Source: Phragmites australis (lineage: Eukaryota; Streptophyta; Magnoliopsida; Poales; Poaceae). Taken from it: 64,000 nucleotides of DNA. Shown piece after piece: positions 31,353 through 44,100 of this stretch. A program made the translations under genes and the position numbers. The notes below the pieces were generated by a model that made no database searches, was not told where the DNA came from, and worked only from the letters and a program-made list of their open reading frames with translations. The stretch covers positions 15,350,001-15,414,000 of the forward strand of contig NC_084941.1 in assembly GCF_958298935.1 (NCBI RefSeq), written 5' to 3'. The first letter of the stretch is position 1. Each line of letters opens with the position of its first letter.

Positions 31353-34300
31353 CTACTTTTTTTCACAATTAGCATGCCCAATGGTCACGGCGATGTAGGT
31401 ATCTTCACCACTATCTTCGGTTAGATTTATGTCGACATCATCTCCAAAGGGAGGCAGCTCATCCAATTGATTGTACTCTTCTTCATCTATGACATTCTCA
31501 ACTTCGATGATCCTTCTTTTCCCATGAAGAACCATGTGGCACTCATCAGTCTGGTCCATTACGTAGAAGAATTGGCTACATCTATGGCAAGTATGAATTG
31601 TTTGCCTCTGCATTCAACTTTGTTGAGGTCCTCGATAGTCATACCATACTTGTTGATCTTCACGCTTTTGGAAGTCTAGCCGATTGGCACCAAAATAGAG
31701 GGACCTTCAAAGGTCCATAGTCATGCTCCAAAATCTCCTCTATGAATCCATAGCAGGTGTCCTTCTTGCTAGTGTTGTCATAGTATCTATACTGACTCTT
31801 CTTTTTGGTTGCTGCTCTTGCTATCCAGAGTTCTCGTATAAAATGTGTAGCCATTTATGTTGTATCCTTGTAATCTCAGGATTGCACTTGATGGTACCAT
31901 AGCCAAACTGCATCAACTGATCATAGTTATCTATGTACCCATCATGTGCATCTGTAACCAATCATCAAACTAATATAGATGTGATATCTCTTGATCAAAA
32001 CCTTTAACTTCCTTGGGTTTTTGTGCACAACATGTTCATGTGCAAGTCGATATATGGCCCACTACAACTGATTGTGGTGATACTGAGAAATTTTCTTGTG
32101 TGAATGAAACATGCTCATTAAGAAGGATTGCTTTCTCACCTATAGTGTAGTTCCACTATAGACTCCCTCATAGCGAGATAAGCACTGATCAAGCATGATG
32201 TCAAGTAAGATGTCGATTAAGCTATCACACACATTCTTCTCTGTGTGCATGATGTCAATTGTGTGTCAAACATCAAAGTCATGCCAATACGGTAAGTAAC
32301 AAAGCACTGATCACTATTTTCAGCAAGGGTGTCTCATCAGGTGAATTCAGGGCAGATGTCAGTCTCGTTCCTTTGAAAACTCTAAGGCCCTTTTCCATAA
32401 TAAATATCTCTTACCACTACAATGCCTTGGAGCTAATCCATTCTCCTTTGTCCTGTCAAAAGCTCTCTTACTACTTTAGAAATTCTTGGGAAGAAACATA
32501 TGATGGCTCATGTACATATTTTGAGAGTTCCCCAGGCACATACTCATTGTTTCATCCAAGTATTGTGCATAGGATTTGTTGCCTTTTAGAGTCTGTCCTG
32601 ATAGGATACCAAGGGCAGGGTAATCATTATTGGTTATGAACAACATTGGCATAGGATGAAGTTCTCTCATTTGTACTCATCCCATACTCGTACACCATCG
32701 TTCCGCATTGTTACAATATCTTCCACTAATGGTTTGAGATACACATCAATATCATTGCCAGGTTGCATGGGACCATGGTTAAGTAGTGGCATGAAAATGT
32801 ACTTCTACTTTATACTGAACTTCGAAGGAAGGAAGGTTGTACATACAAAGAGTTAAATGTCAAGTGCTATGATGATTTCTCATGTTGACAAAAAGATTTA
32901 TCGTATCTGTACTCAACCAAAACCTTATATTATTCACATCATATGAAAATTACTTTTTGTATCTTCTATTGATGTTACTCCACTAAGGCCCATCAGCTGT
33001 GTATCTTAGCGTTCCATCATTCTTACGCTCTTCATATGTCATCGCGTGAATTGGGCATGCCTTTTGTTTGTAAATAAATTCTCTAACTGAGGGATTATAT
33101 GAAAATACCACACCACCTCAGCGGGGGGTCTTTTCTTCTTATGCTTCACCCCAAAATCATTGTTTCACTTGTACCGTGATGCTTTGCACACTAGACACAC
33201 CTCGAACTCCGCATATTATTTTTGATACTGGATGCGACCATTGGGACATGTATGATTTTTTGTACTTCCAATCCCAATGAGCAGGCAACCATAACCTTCT
33301 TGGCTTGGTACGTGGTTTCAGGCAACAAGTTCCTTCATGAAAGCACATCCCATAAGAGATGTAACAACTCTATGAAGCTCTTATTGGACCAAATGATGCT
33401 TGCCTTCAATTGTAGCAGTGAAAAGCAAGGTATGCAACTTTGTGTTGTCCTTCTTGTAGGTTGGGAATTGATGAGGGCATCACTCCTTCAGATACGTGCA
33501 ACACTACTCCTCAGGTGAAACAATGACCAATTACAAGAGCATATGTGCAACAATTAAACCATCAGGTGAAATCATTCCTTGTTGTTCATACTTTCTTTGA
33601 TGGGTTAGTACTAAATTCACTATGATGTTTTGTTTCTTAGGAATATGGGAGAATCATCCTGGACATCATCACTCAAAGGCCAAGTCTACTCAGACTCCAA
33701 GTTGAGTCCTAATCGAACTCCAAAGTTTACTCGAAGTCTAGTCAGACTCGAGCTCGATTGAGGCGTCAATAAAATAGGCATAACTTTGGCATATAGAGTT
33801 CAATTGAGGTGTTCTTGGACTTGTTGGAAAGTTTACGATGAGCCATTTCTAATGGATCTAGTACCATCCTTAGATTACTTATAGTTAATCAGAGTCATTA
33901 AAATAAGGTGCTACATCACCGTTGTGGCCTTGTCAAGTCCTGTAAATGTGACGAGGTTAGCGTTCAGGTTGTGTATGCCTCTTTCTATGGATGCACATCC
34001 CTAGGTTGACCTCATCATGTCCCCCTTATATATGCAATAGCCATCATAGTTTAGGCTCAAGTTTTTCTTAGATTATTCTATTTTAGATAGTTTCACCGCT
34101 TGTTTGGTTTGTGGAACCCCAACTCAAGTACTTCATTGGTAATTAGCAATATGCAGATTGCATCAACCTATTCTTAATTGTGTTCTCGATTCGCTTGTAG
34201 GAAAAGCCTTCTTGGTGAGGTCAATTGTGTATTGGCACAATTGATAACAACATAGTAATGGTGTAGTGGTTGCGAGGATTTTTGATCTGTTCTAGTCAGA

Positions 34301-34530
34301 GCCTTTGGATCACGAATGTAGAAACTCCACCAATCAACTTATCATATTACTTTTGGAATATTGGGCATACTCCCATCAGGAACAATGGTGTTTCAAAGTC
34401 CTTAACCATATGTTGGAACACTTCAAAGGTTTTTTCACTAGTGAAGTCCCCCACCCCATCATGCAACATCTGATTCAGATCATCTTTGTTGTCATCGCTA
34501 ATGTTGACCAACCTGTCTACACCAAAAGCA
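31353..34530 (-). pseudogene. CACTA-1 TNP2-type transposase
   Basis: Minus strand, N to C: NISDDNKDDLNQMLHDGVGD (about 34500), a break caused by the solo LTR at 33469-34378, then the TNP2 start (damaged HTCPNGRIQYQK near 33230, EVVWYFHIIPQLENLFTNKR near 33090), FITNNDYPALGILSGQTLKG (about 32620), the DUF4216-like block CYGFIEEILEHDYGPLKVPL (near 31730), and a tail with HGKRRIIEVENVIDEEEYNQ (near 31520). Many stops and frameshifts. TNP2 binds CACTA ends and cuts them; this copy is dead. Collinear with CACTA-2 at 56727-59940 but in opposite orientation. Confidence 0.85.
33469..34378 (+). mobile_element. Solo LTR (copia-like family) inserted in CACTA-1 TNP2
   Basis: 910 bp from TGATGAGG to CCCATCA, flanked by GGAAT (33464-33468) and GGAAC (34379-34383), a four-of-five target duplication. 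Homologous to 12449-13355 and 55654-56579. Removing it rejoins TNP2 so that CACCATTGTTCC is followed by CAACCTACAAGAAGGA, parallel to CACTA-2 near 57215-57240. A plus-strand TTATATATGC at about 34026 may be its TATA box. Confidence 0.9.
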
Positions 34531-36165
34531 AGTGTGAATGGATCTACTCTAGATTAGAGTGGAGGCTAGGGAGGGCACAACATGAGGAACCGAGTCATCA
34601 GAATGGAGGAGGCCAATATCAAGGTGGAAGAGGAAGTGGCATCGACTTTGACATTTGTAGGAGGTCGTGTTGTGGAGGAGGCTAGAGAGGGATTGGGCTG
34701 CGGTCAAGAACTAAGCCATTAGTGTGGTGGCTCGGGAGTGGCCAAGTGTTGAAGAAGGGCAGAGAAGGATGTTTATATAGGGTAGTGTAGCGAGGATGAT
34801 ACTTTTAGGGTATCTTTGTGATTTTAGTGATTAATGACAACATAGTCAATGCGAGTAACATGTTTGTCAAGTATATGCTTTAGTAGATCTCATGGATGCA
34901 ATACATGAAGAAGCCACCGCAGCAGAACTCAAGAAAGTTTGAATTGGACGAGTTTAAAAAAGATTGCACTCACCAGATGGTCCTGTGCTCAGTAAAATGT
35001 ACACATCGAAATGTTTTTGGCTCTGAAGAAAAATTGAAGAACACATCGGATGGTCTGGCATCGAAGTGATAAACATGTCGGAGCATTTTCTAGGAGTTAT
35101 TTCTCTGTAGTAGGAGTTTGAACACCAAATGCCAAAACATTCTCACATGAAGGTGAAAATGTTGTACATGCTCGATGGTTCGATGATGGGGAGTTGCTCA
35201 TACCGGAGCTTTTTCCATGAGAGGTTGCAATGGCTTCTCTGGTGTGATTGTACACAGTGAATGGTCTGGTGATCAGAGGACTATACACACTAGACAAATG
35301 AACAAGGAGAAGTGGCTCGGTCGACTCAAATCTACACTTTGGATAGTCAGGTGATGGAGTTCAAATTAACGGCGAAGGATGTCACCAGAGGAGCTACACA
35401 GAACCAACAATGATAAGGTATCCCAATATAACTAGTTGTATCCACCCATCTTCAACAGTTGGGTACATCCACACAACCGCCCTAACATCCACCATCATCG
35501 TTCAACCTACGCTCCCACCTCTGTGTCGACTAGTGGCATCCCCAACTTCAAGATCTGTTGGCCATCCTTGGCTCTACCGACCTTCTCCACACCACGCATT
35601 GTTGTGTTGACCTATTCTGCCACTACTCATTGACTGTGCTGTCACCACCTCATGGACTCTCACCATCAACCCAGTCTCCTTTGTCCTATTGCCTCGCTGC
35701 TAGGGATTGTGCGTGTCATCAATGCCACCTCCTTGACCCACACTAGCACTTACCCCACCCCCCTTCACACCAATGACCTAGACTCAACGCCAATGTTGTC
35801 CCACCTGTTGGGAATGGCTAGGCTATGCTAGCTCACAATAAAGAAATTTACCTCGTTCAACCAGGAAACCATGTGAGTAAGGGACCATTGGCCATTACCA
35901 CTAGACGCATATCAAAGCAGAAGAAGAGTTGGAGCAAACCAATCTAATGTCATTCTTGTTGATGTAGAGGAAGTACTCAAAGCCATAAGGGTGATCATCC
36001 CTTTCATGTGCTCCTCAAGTAGATGTAGATGATCAACTTTGAGTTGGGTACGTTCTGACTTCCTAATTAGGTACGTTCCAACTTCTGACTCAAAATGGAA
36101 GTAAAAAAAGTAGCTTTGAGTTCAAGTCATCAACCCAATCAATGCCACAGTTGTAGCGACGCCTC
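34531..36165. other. Non-coding stretch with dispersed GATGGTC-type motif
   Basis: No protein domain seen. Between about 34975 and 35345 a short motif (GATGGTCTGGTG and variants) recurs five times at uneven spacing (34975, 35048, 35172, 35259, 35341). Short frames at 35410-35746 are Pro/Ser/His-rich and unconvincing. Part of this may be 5' flanking sequence of CACTA-1; its right terminus was not identified. Confidence 0.35.
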
Positions 36166-36440
36166 CACTACTACAAAACCAGGCTTATATGCCGTTCCAT
36201 CACTGTCGTTCCTAATGGATCGGCAGTGATGTGGCATCACTACCGGTTAGTAAGATACGCGTGAAGAATCAGCCATCGTAACTTATGAACCGGTAGTGAT
36301 AAGTGTCAACACTACCGATCGATGGATTGAGCCAGCAGTTATGCCCTGCTCCCTCATCACTGCCGTCTTAATCCACCAACCGATAGTGATACCATAACAT
36401 CACTTCCTGCTGATCAAATGAGCCAGCAGAGATGCCCCAT
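36166..36440 (+). mobile_element. Orphan CACTA-type terminus with subterminal repeats
   Basis: Starts CACTACTACAAAACC, a typical plant CACTA terminal inverted repeat, followed by several direct and inverted copies of ACCGGTAGTGAT/ATCACTACCGGT-like motifs. The CACTA end reads rightwards, so it is the left end of some element. No matching right end is visible before 37857. It could be a truncated element or a non-autonomous one broken by 36561-37281. Confidence 0.65.
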
Positions 36441-36560
36441 TCCCCACATTCTCCAAGTTTGAGCTAATAGATAGTTCGATCAGAATTTTCTCTACCCCTC
36501 ACAAACTATCACATGGCAGCACCCACTTCATTCCTTCTCCCCCTTTGATTCCACCTCCAC

Positions 36561-37281
36561 TGTTGGAGCAAGAGATCATCTTGCGCTAACAAGTATGGCA
36601 AGATTTTCTTCTAATGAGGAGACTCAGGCTTGGAGACTAAGTTTGAGAGGAAGGGGCTGTGCAAATGTATTGATAGTAGAAAAGATTTGGCTAGGAGGAG
36701 TATCACTATATGTCTTTGTGTTTGTGTCCATCTGTTCTCTCCCTCCCCTTAGATGACCATGGCCCTCCTTTTATAGGGTTGTACATATCTTGTAGTACAA
36801 GTTATCACCATGTACAAATATCTAGGATCTGGCCGAATTACATGGCTTTATCCTGGATAACCACTTTTAACCCGACATAGAAGACAAATATCTACCATAG
36901 CAACTATTGTGGTACAAGGAACCCTAAGGGGTGAGTCAGTCACCAATTGTGGCCTGGCGCCGCACTACCAGAGGTGTCAGGATGATCTCCATTATACTGG
37001 AGTGTCAGGATAAGCACCACTTGCACCAGCATTAATTGCCCATCACTTCGTGTTAGGTCGGTTGTAGGGGGTGTCCTTTCTTCCCTGATATTATCTCTAG
37101 AGACCTACTGCATCTTTGAGCTTTGAGAAGGCCACATAGCCATTGGAGGGGTGGGTCCAAAGGGGTCCATAGCCTCCAGAGGCCAGGCCTCCTGCTGAGA
37201 GTCCGGAGACTGAAGGCTCTGGAGGGACCTTTGATAGCGATCCTTAACCATTATTCGTAGGCTGGTCTATGTCCCCCAACA
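36561..37281 (-). repeat. Candidate solo LTR or LTR fragment
   Basis: Starts TGTTGGAGCA and ends CCCCCAACA, giving six-base terminal inverted repeats. On the minus strand it starts TGTTGGGGGACATAG, as in many gypsy LTRs, and has a TATAAAA box about 200 bp from its end. The flanks TCCAC and GTACA do not match, and no primer site or polypurine tract was found, so this is only probable. Confidence 0.45.
36769..36775 (-). promoter_or_regulatory. Putative TATA box of candidate LTR
   Basis: Minus-strand TATAAAAGGAGGG, a good TATA consensus within the candidate LTR 36561-37281. Confidence 0.4.
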
Positions 37282-37856
37282 GTACACCCACATCCACTGG
37301 CCCCGATGTTCGTAGGGGTGACAGGATGTAGAGGAAAACCAACTCCAACCTGGTATAGTAACATAGATGCTCGAACATGACCCCTTGCCTTTGAAGAGTT
37401 CCTCAACAAGAGATGTGGGCGTCGATGGTGGAGCTCAAGGCTGATAGCATAATTAGACATGTTTAGAGGAGACATTGAGGGAGGGAGTCTCCAATGTCCT
37501 GAGGGAGCATTATGTAGAGGTTGGTGGTGTGGCCATCATCGAGGCCGAAGATCGAAGATGTATTGTCAGAGGAGACACGCTTTGGAGCCTAATGAGTTGG
37601 TACAGACGGTATCAGGACCAGAGGCCGTAGAGGTGTCAGTGGAGATGACACACTCCGAAGTCTGTGCCAAGGCTGATTTAGATCCTTCGGTCTTCTTGAT
37701 GATGAGTTTGATGAGTCCTCTTGCCACGTGAATTTTTCAAAGTGGAGACTACGTGTGGGAGCAGGGGGCCCCCCATGTTTGCCTATTTAAGAATGCGAGG
37801 ACGGGATGTGTCGCTGGTGAATTTGACTGGATAATACATAGGTTCGTTTGGGGTCT
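37282..37856. other. Unassigned sequence between LTR candidate and Tekay array
   Basis: The plus-strand frame 37459-37731 (90 codons) and the minus-strand frame 37251-37475 show no recognisable domain. Possibly a fragment of a retroelement internal region. Confidence 0.3.
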
Positions 37857-40854
37857 TGTAACACCCAGTTTTAAAGGAAGAAAACCAGGCACAACACATG
37901 TATACAAGGATCAAGTTTTCATACATGTGCTATATCATCAGTGTATCATCACAATGCCAAAATTACAACAATATATAACTTATTACAAAGGGACTCGAGG
38001 GTCTAAAATAAAACACAGTAGAACTAAAAAGAGGTCTTCAGCACCAGCGGGGCCACCGTCTTCCACAGGCGTCGACTGGGGGCACACCAGCCTAGAACAC
38101 CAACTCCGGGTTGAAGTCATCCTCGTCGAAGTTTGCAACATCAAAGACGGCTTCTGAACAGCGGTAGAATGCAAGAAGAGGGACAACGAGAGTGAGTACA
38201 AAATGTACTCCGCAAGTCTAGGGAAAATGTGCTATGGGGCTCAAGTTAAGGAAAGGATAGACACAGGTTAACTGCACTAAGCAACTATGACCTATAACAT
38301 CAACATCAGGCATCCTATTTACTAGGTGAAGACTCAACTATAACAAAAAGGAATGACTCATCGGATTCCCTCCAACTACCAAGACTCACCAGGTAATTCC
38401 ATCACCTGGCTACCCGACCAACCATACCAACCCTGATCCTAACTAATATTGAAGAAGTCCAAGTTTGCTCTTGATCGTGAGCATGGTTGATTGACCAGTT
38501 TGATACTCTGCAGAGTTTGCACAACTTTCCCCATGAGTCATGATTCCCATGTTGCTTCACACTTCCGTGGAGTGGAGTCAGGGTCTCACTACAAGGCCCT
38601 TACATAGCTCCCACTAACCTGCAGGCACCCACTTAGGTTTCACCGCTAACAGACGATTACATCACTGTAGAAGCCCCCTCTTGTGCCACTTAACTATCCA
38701 ACTGTGCCCACAGAACCAGAGGGGTGGCTAATTAGTTGGCTAGGCCGTACCCATATAGGCCTCGTGGTTGTCTAGAAATAACTTAGTTACATGTACAAGA
38801 ACCGGTCCTTAGGACCCCACACAGGAACAACCACAACCAACTGTACACTACCGGTGCATGTGCATTCCCGCACCATCATCAAACAACCATTCTGTTGGGA
38901 TCCCTATACCATGTTGCTACAAAATTACCCTTCCTGATTCTTGTTGCATAATCATTAGTCAATATTAACATTTTTTTCATCCACAACTGCACTAGCATAT
39001 TCTACCCATTTTATGTCATGACTTAACAACGGTGACGACGAATAGTCATTCAAAAACTAGTAAACCCTAGCATAGGATTTCAAATTAGACAAGCATGCAT
39101 TTGAATAATAAACATCTATGCATGAATCCTAAAATAGGGGCAAAATGTTCAAGGACACTTGCCTTTGATGCAGGGTTGCTCAAAATCCTCAAAAGCTTGG
39201 TCTTGGAGATTACCGAATTGCTTAGCTCCTAAACAAAATATCGGGAAAAACACACAAAAGAAAACTCAAAGACACCAAACAGTATTAAAACTAGGTAAAA
39301 ACCCTATAAAAAGATTCTACACGATGGTACGAACATTTGGGCTTAAAAATCGCCTAAATCGGAGCTACGAGCAAAACGTATTGTGCTTTTGAAGTTCTAG
39401 GGGCTAAACTGCAAGTTTAGTTGACTTTCATAGAAAAACCCAATTTAATTTTATACTGGAAAACCTTGATTATGATTTCATAAACAATTATGGATTTATT
39501 CTTCAATAGAAAATTCGGTGAAAAAGATTTACGAGCCCGTGGACCACGGCCTAATGGCCGGTCCACGGGTCCATGGTGCACCGAGGCAAAGGGGTATGTG
39601 CCCCTCTAATCTGAGATGTCGGATTAGAGATTGGTAGTTGAGATTTAAAAGGGGACGTCGGACGGCTCAACTAGCGGTAGCCAACGGCGGTGGGGCGGCC
39701 GGAGCTTCGCCGGATCGGCGCAAACGAGCACAGATTGCGACGGCGCTTGGCGCAAAAGAGAGAGGAGGCGAATGGGATCATCACTGAGGGCTGAGCAGTG
39801 GTGGGCGAGCTTTAGAAGCGGCCGACAATGGGGAAGAAGGGGTGGCAGCACTTGGAGCTCGTTGCAGCGACATTCGGCGGCGGGAGGAGCTCCGAGAAGC
39901 ACCGGGATGCGATGCTTGAGGTCCTACGACACTGAAAAGGCCAAGACCGAGGTCAAAAAAGGTTCGGCCATGGAGAATTTGGGCGGCGGCGAGCTCCTTA
40001 CCGGCGACAACGGCGGAGATGGCGGCGGGCTCGATTCCGTGCGTAAAAGAAAGGGAAAAAAGAGTGGAATAGGTGGGGAACCTCACAATGGAGATGATGG
40101 GGAGCTTATATGCACGAGAGAGGGAGAGGAGGGGTCAGATTTGGGGAGAGATGGCTGGTGCCTAATTGGCAATAAAGTGTCAGTTTCCAAACTTAAGAGA
40201 GGAGAATGAGAGGGGAAACAATCAAAATTCAGAGAGGGGAGTGAGGGGATCACAACCATGTGACTTGATTGAAGACTTAAGGTGCGGGGAGGCTTGGATT
40301 TGAAATAGGCGCGGGGATTTGGGACGCAGGGTCGGGCGGTGGGAGGAAGAGGAAGGGGAGCCACGGCTCGGGTGCGGACGGCTCAGGTGGAGCAACTCAG
40401 CTCGGGCCGGGCCCACTTGGAGGTGGAAGAAAGTGGGAGGGAGCTGGGTCGGACAAGAGGCAGGCCGGCTCGACCTTAACGGGCCGGAGCGGAGAAAGGG
40501 GCGCGGGCTGCTCAGGAGGAGAAAAAAAGAGGTTGTGGGGGGGGGGGGGCGATAAGAAGTGGGCCGAAGAGAGATTCGGCCCAACAGAATTTTTTCAATT
40601 TCGAATTGCATTTTGTTTTTAGATTTTGAACAATTTTCAAAAGAGGATTTAAATGTGCGCTTTCTAGTGAATTTTTGCAAACTTTTTCCACGCATAAAAA
40701 CCTATTGCAACTAAGATGGCATGAGCAACAACCTTATATACCTATGTCAATTTAAATTTAGAAATTAATTTCTTCTAAACAACAAAATTGCAACACCTAT
40801 TAATTTCTAACAAAATTTTAAATTATTGCAAAAATTGAATTTTAGGTTGTTACA
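37857..40854 (-). repeat. Tekay LTR 1 (3' LTR of internal A)
   Basis: 2998 bp from TGTAACACCC to TTGTTACA. Homologous to 46392-49055 and 52519-55002. Open frames on both strands (for example 39772-40209 and 40222-40695) lie in GC-rich U3-like sequence and are treated as LTR sequence. Confidence 0.87.
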
Positions 40855-40872
40855 AACCTAGCCCTCTTAGGT
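40855..40872 (-). other. Polypurine tract of internal A
   Basis: The minus strand reads AAGAGGGCTAGGTT just before the LTR start TGTAACA, the usual plus-strand priming site for second-strand synthesis. Confidence 0.65.
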
Positions 40873-40889
40873 TGAATCTCACCCTCGAG

Positions 40890-42080
40890 ATTCGGAAGGA
40901 TCAAAGAAGAGATGGGGAAACTCGGTCTTTAGATCATCTTCTCTTTCCCAAGTCGCTTCCTCTTCTGAATGATGCTTCCATTATACCTTGCACATATGGA
41001 CTCGCCTGTTTCTAGTGACCCGTTCTGACATATCAAGAATCTTGACTGGATATTCTGAGTAGGAGAGATCTTCTCTCACATCCAGTTCTTCTACTGGTAA
41101 CTGCTCTTTGGGAACTCACAGGCACTTTTTCAACTACGACATGTGGAAAATATCGTGCACTCCTGAGAGTTTAGGAGGTAACTCAAGCTGGTAAGCTACT
41201 TCTCCTCGTCTTCCCAATATCATGTACGGACCAATAAACCGAGGTGAAAGCTTGCCTTTGACCTTGAATCCACATAGACCTCTGATTGATGATACTTTGA
41301 GATACACAAAGTCTCCTACTTCAAAAGTCAGTTCCCTACATCGATTATCTGCATAACTCTTTTGTCTTGATTGAGCAGTCTTCAAATTATCTCTGATCTC
41401 TTACACTTGTCTTTCTGGTTCTCTCAGAACTTCTAGACCGAAAACTTGGCTTTCCCCGGTTTGGTTCTAGAATAACGGGGTTTTACACTTTCTTCCATAT
41501 AAGGCTTCAAAAGGAGACATCTTGAGACTAGCTTGATAACTGTTATTGTATAAGAATTTCTGTATACGGCAGATTCTTGTCCCAACTATTACCATTCTTC
41601 AATGCACATGCTCTCAACATGTCTTTGAGGATTTGGTTTACTATTTCTGTTTGTCTGTCAGTTTGCAGGTGATATGCTGAGCTGAAATTCAACCTCGTAT
41701 CCATGGATTCAAGTAGATAAAATTATCTTGGGTACTTCATGCAGACACACAATTCTTGTAACTCAGCTAGTTTTGGACATATATAACTCAGCTAGACCCA
41801 CTATGAAGTCCATGCTTATTTCTTCCCACTTTCATTCAGGTATTTTTAATGGCTGTAGAAATCCTGTTGGTCTTTGATGCTCAGCTTTGACTCGCTGACA
41901 GATATCACACAAAGCCACATATTCTGCTACTGCCCGTTTCATTTTGTACCACCAATACTGATCTTTAAGATCCTGATACATTTTGGTACTCCCTGGGTGA
42001 ATAGAATATGCTAAATCATGAGCTTCCTTTAAAATTGTATCCCAAATAGCTTTTATGTCCGGAACACAAATCATGTGCTT
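40890..42080 (-). pseudogene. Internal A integrase and chromodomain, core deleted
   Basis: Minus strand: zinc-binding region (EAHDLAYSIHPGSTKMYQDL then CDICQRVKAEHQRPTGF, 41850-42060), then a damaged, shortened core. FSSAYHLQTDRQTEIVNQIL keeps the catalytic Glu, but the stretch holding the two catalytic Asp residues is missing between about 41720 and 41830. Then MSPFEALYGRKCKTPLF, ELTFEVGDFVYLKVSSIRGL, LSPRFIGPYMILGRRGEVAY. The chromodomain at about 40900-41060 reads EYPVKILDMSERVTRNRRVH then KHHSEEEATWEREDDLKTEF with one stop. The chromodomain would steer insertion to heterochromatin. Confidence 0.85.
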
Positions 42081-42089
42081 GTACCACTC

Positions 42090-42726
42090 TATACCTTGCT
42101 CATCTTTAGAGAAATCTGGGGCTTTGCAAACTTTAATAAGCTGCTTGATTTACAAAATATTTTCATCCTTAAGATGACCCTTTCTTATATCTTGTTCAAG
42201 CGTTGAGTCAATTTCCATCGCAACTATCTCGGTGTTGCACACCATACCCAGATTCATCCTCTCAAACTCCTTGCATAGCTCGGGACTCATCTCTTGAAGA
42301 GTTATTGCATTGATCTGAGATTTTCTGCTTAGGGCATTAGCCACTACGTTTTGTTTTCCTCGGTGATCATTGATTCCCAAATTATAGTCTTTGATAAGCT
42401 CTAGCTATCTGCGTTGTCTGAGGTTAAGATCTAGTTGAGTGAAGATATACTTCAAGCTCTTATGATCTGAATAGATCTCACATGTTTGACATATCAGATA
42501 ATGCCTCCGCATATTGAGTGCGTGAACCACTGCAGCTAGCTCCAAGTTCACGTGTCGGGTAATTCTCTTCATGCTTCCTTAACTGTCTGGATGCATATGC
42601 TACTACATGACCCTCTTGCATGAGCACACAACCCAAACCTTGGTGAGATGCATCGTAATATACAGAAAATGGCTTCTGAGTATCTAGCATGATCAAAACT
42701 AGAGCTGAGGTTAAACTTTGCTTCAA
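42090..42726 (-). pseudogene. Internal A RNase H
   Basis: Minus strand: [40 protein letters not shown] (42500-42690), then after frameshifts [16 protein letters not shown] sequence near 42450 and the end VVANALSRKSQINAITLQ (42330). The active-site Asp in YYDAS is present. Split by a frameshift near 42560. Confidence 0.82.
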
Positions 42727-43755
42727 CTATTTGAAACTGGCTTCTCGAGCGGCTGTCCACTTGAACTCTGCTCCTTTTTCTAATAGTTTTGTCATTGACT
42801 TCGCTATCTTGGAGAAATGTTCTATAAACCGGCAATAGTAACTTTCTAAACCAAGAAAACTTTGGATCTCCGAAACATTCGGCGGTGGTTTCCAGTTCAG
42901 AACATCCTTTACATTGGATGGATCCATCGACACACCTCCTGCTGAAATAATGTGAATAAGAAAGGGAACTTCCTTCAACCAAAACTCACATTTGCTCAGT
43001 TTTGCATACAGTTGGTTTTCTTTGAGCTTCTGCAATACCATCCTTAGATGTTACTCGTGCTCTTCCTCATCCTTGGAGTAAATCAGGATATCATCAATAA
43101 CACCATGACAAACTTCTCCAAGTACTCCATGAAGACTTTGTTCATCAGATACGTGAAATAAGCTGGGGCATTGGTCAAACCGAACAACATTACCATGTAT
43201 TCGTATAGACCATACCGCGTAACGAATGCTGTCTTTGGAATATCCGAGGCGCGAATTTTCAATTCATGATACCCAGTCCGAAGATCGACCTTGGAGAACA
43301 CACATGCTCCTTTCAACTGATCAAACAGATCTTCAATCCGGGGTAGAGGATATTTGTTCTTGATTGTTACTTCATTCAGGGCTCGATAATCTATACACAA
43401 CCTTTTGGTTCCATTCTTCTTTGGTACGAAGATTACTGGGGCTCCCCCAGCACGAAGAACTGGGGCGGATAAACCCTTTGTCTAGTAGCTCTTGGATTTG
43501 CTCCTTGAGCTCTGCCAACTGATTGGCATCCATTCTATATGGCCTCTTGTATATAGGAGCCATTCCGGGTACTAATTCAATGACGAACTCAATTTTATGA
43601 TAAGGTGGCATACCTGGCAAATCCTCCGGGAAGACGTCTAGAAATTCACTGACTACTCTTCTATCTTCCAATGCATTGGATTTGTTAAGACTGGCGTTGA
43701 TAGCTGACTCTGTTGTGGCTTGAAATTCCACCTTGGTACCATCTGTGTGTGTCAA
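42727..43755 (-). pseudogene. Internal A reverse transcriptase
   Basis: Minus strand: [100 protein letters not shown]. At the catalytic YxDD region a one-base deletion shifts the frame (FVMVLLMIS then stop, near 43085). The next frame carries the thumb/connection ([40 protein letters not shown]). Another frameshift lies near 43440. Confidence 0.87.
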
Positions 43756-43789
43756 CTGTACTGACTTTTAGCGCACCCAATGACTCTAT

Positions 43790-44100
43790 TGTACATGGTC
43801 AACTAGTCCATTCCTAGTATGATATTAATTCCCTTGGATTCCAAAATGATGAGGTTGGCAAGAAAGTCTACCCCCTTATGCATATACTTATTTTAGGGCA
43901 TACATGCCTTGATTCCATTTCTCCTCCGGGAGAACTAACTAGCACCTGATTTTTCATTAAGGCCTTTGGCAATTTATATGCATTCACAAACTGAGATGAT
44001 ATGAAAGAATGCGTAGCACCAGAATCAAACAATACTGTAGCAAGGTGAGAGTTGGCAGAAAACATACCCAGTACTACGTCAGGAGCATCCTGAGCTTCCT
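43790..44100 (-). pseudogene. Internal A aspartic protease
   Basis: The minus strand reads VLFDSGATHSFISSQFVNAY (near 44020), the canonical DSG active site of Tekay/Del elements, followed by ESRHVCPKISICIRG and a stop at 43868; a damaged GMDWL-type end follows near 43800. It would cut the Gag-Pol polyprotein. Confidence 0.83.

Noticed and set aside
39772..40209. 145-codon frame in Tekay LTR 1, with similar frames at 54117-54413
   Set aside because: It recurs only because the LTR recurs, differs in frame between copies, is broken in LTR 2, and has no recognisable domain.
40536..40550. Long G run that might form a quadruplex
   Set aside because: A single homopolymer, not conserved in LTR 2 or LTR 3, so more likely slippage.
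40222..40695. 157-codon Ser/Pro-rich frame, minus strand of LTR 1
   Set aside because: Low-complexity composition in a GC-rich LTR segment; the LTR 2 equivalent is not collinear in frame.
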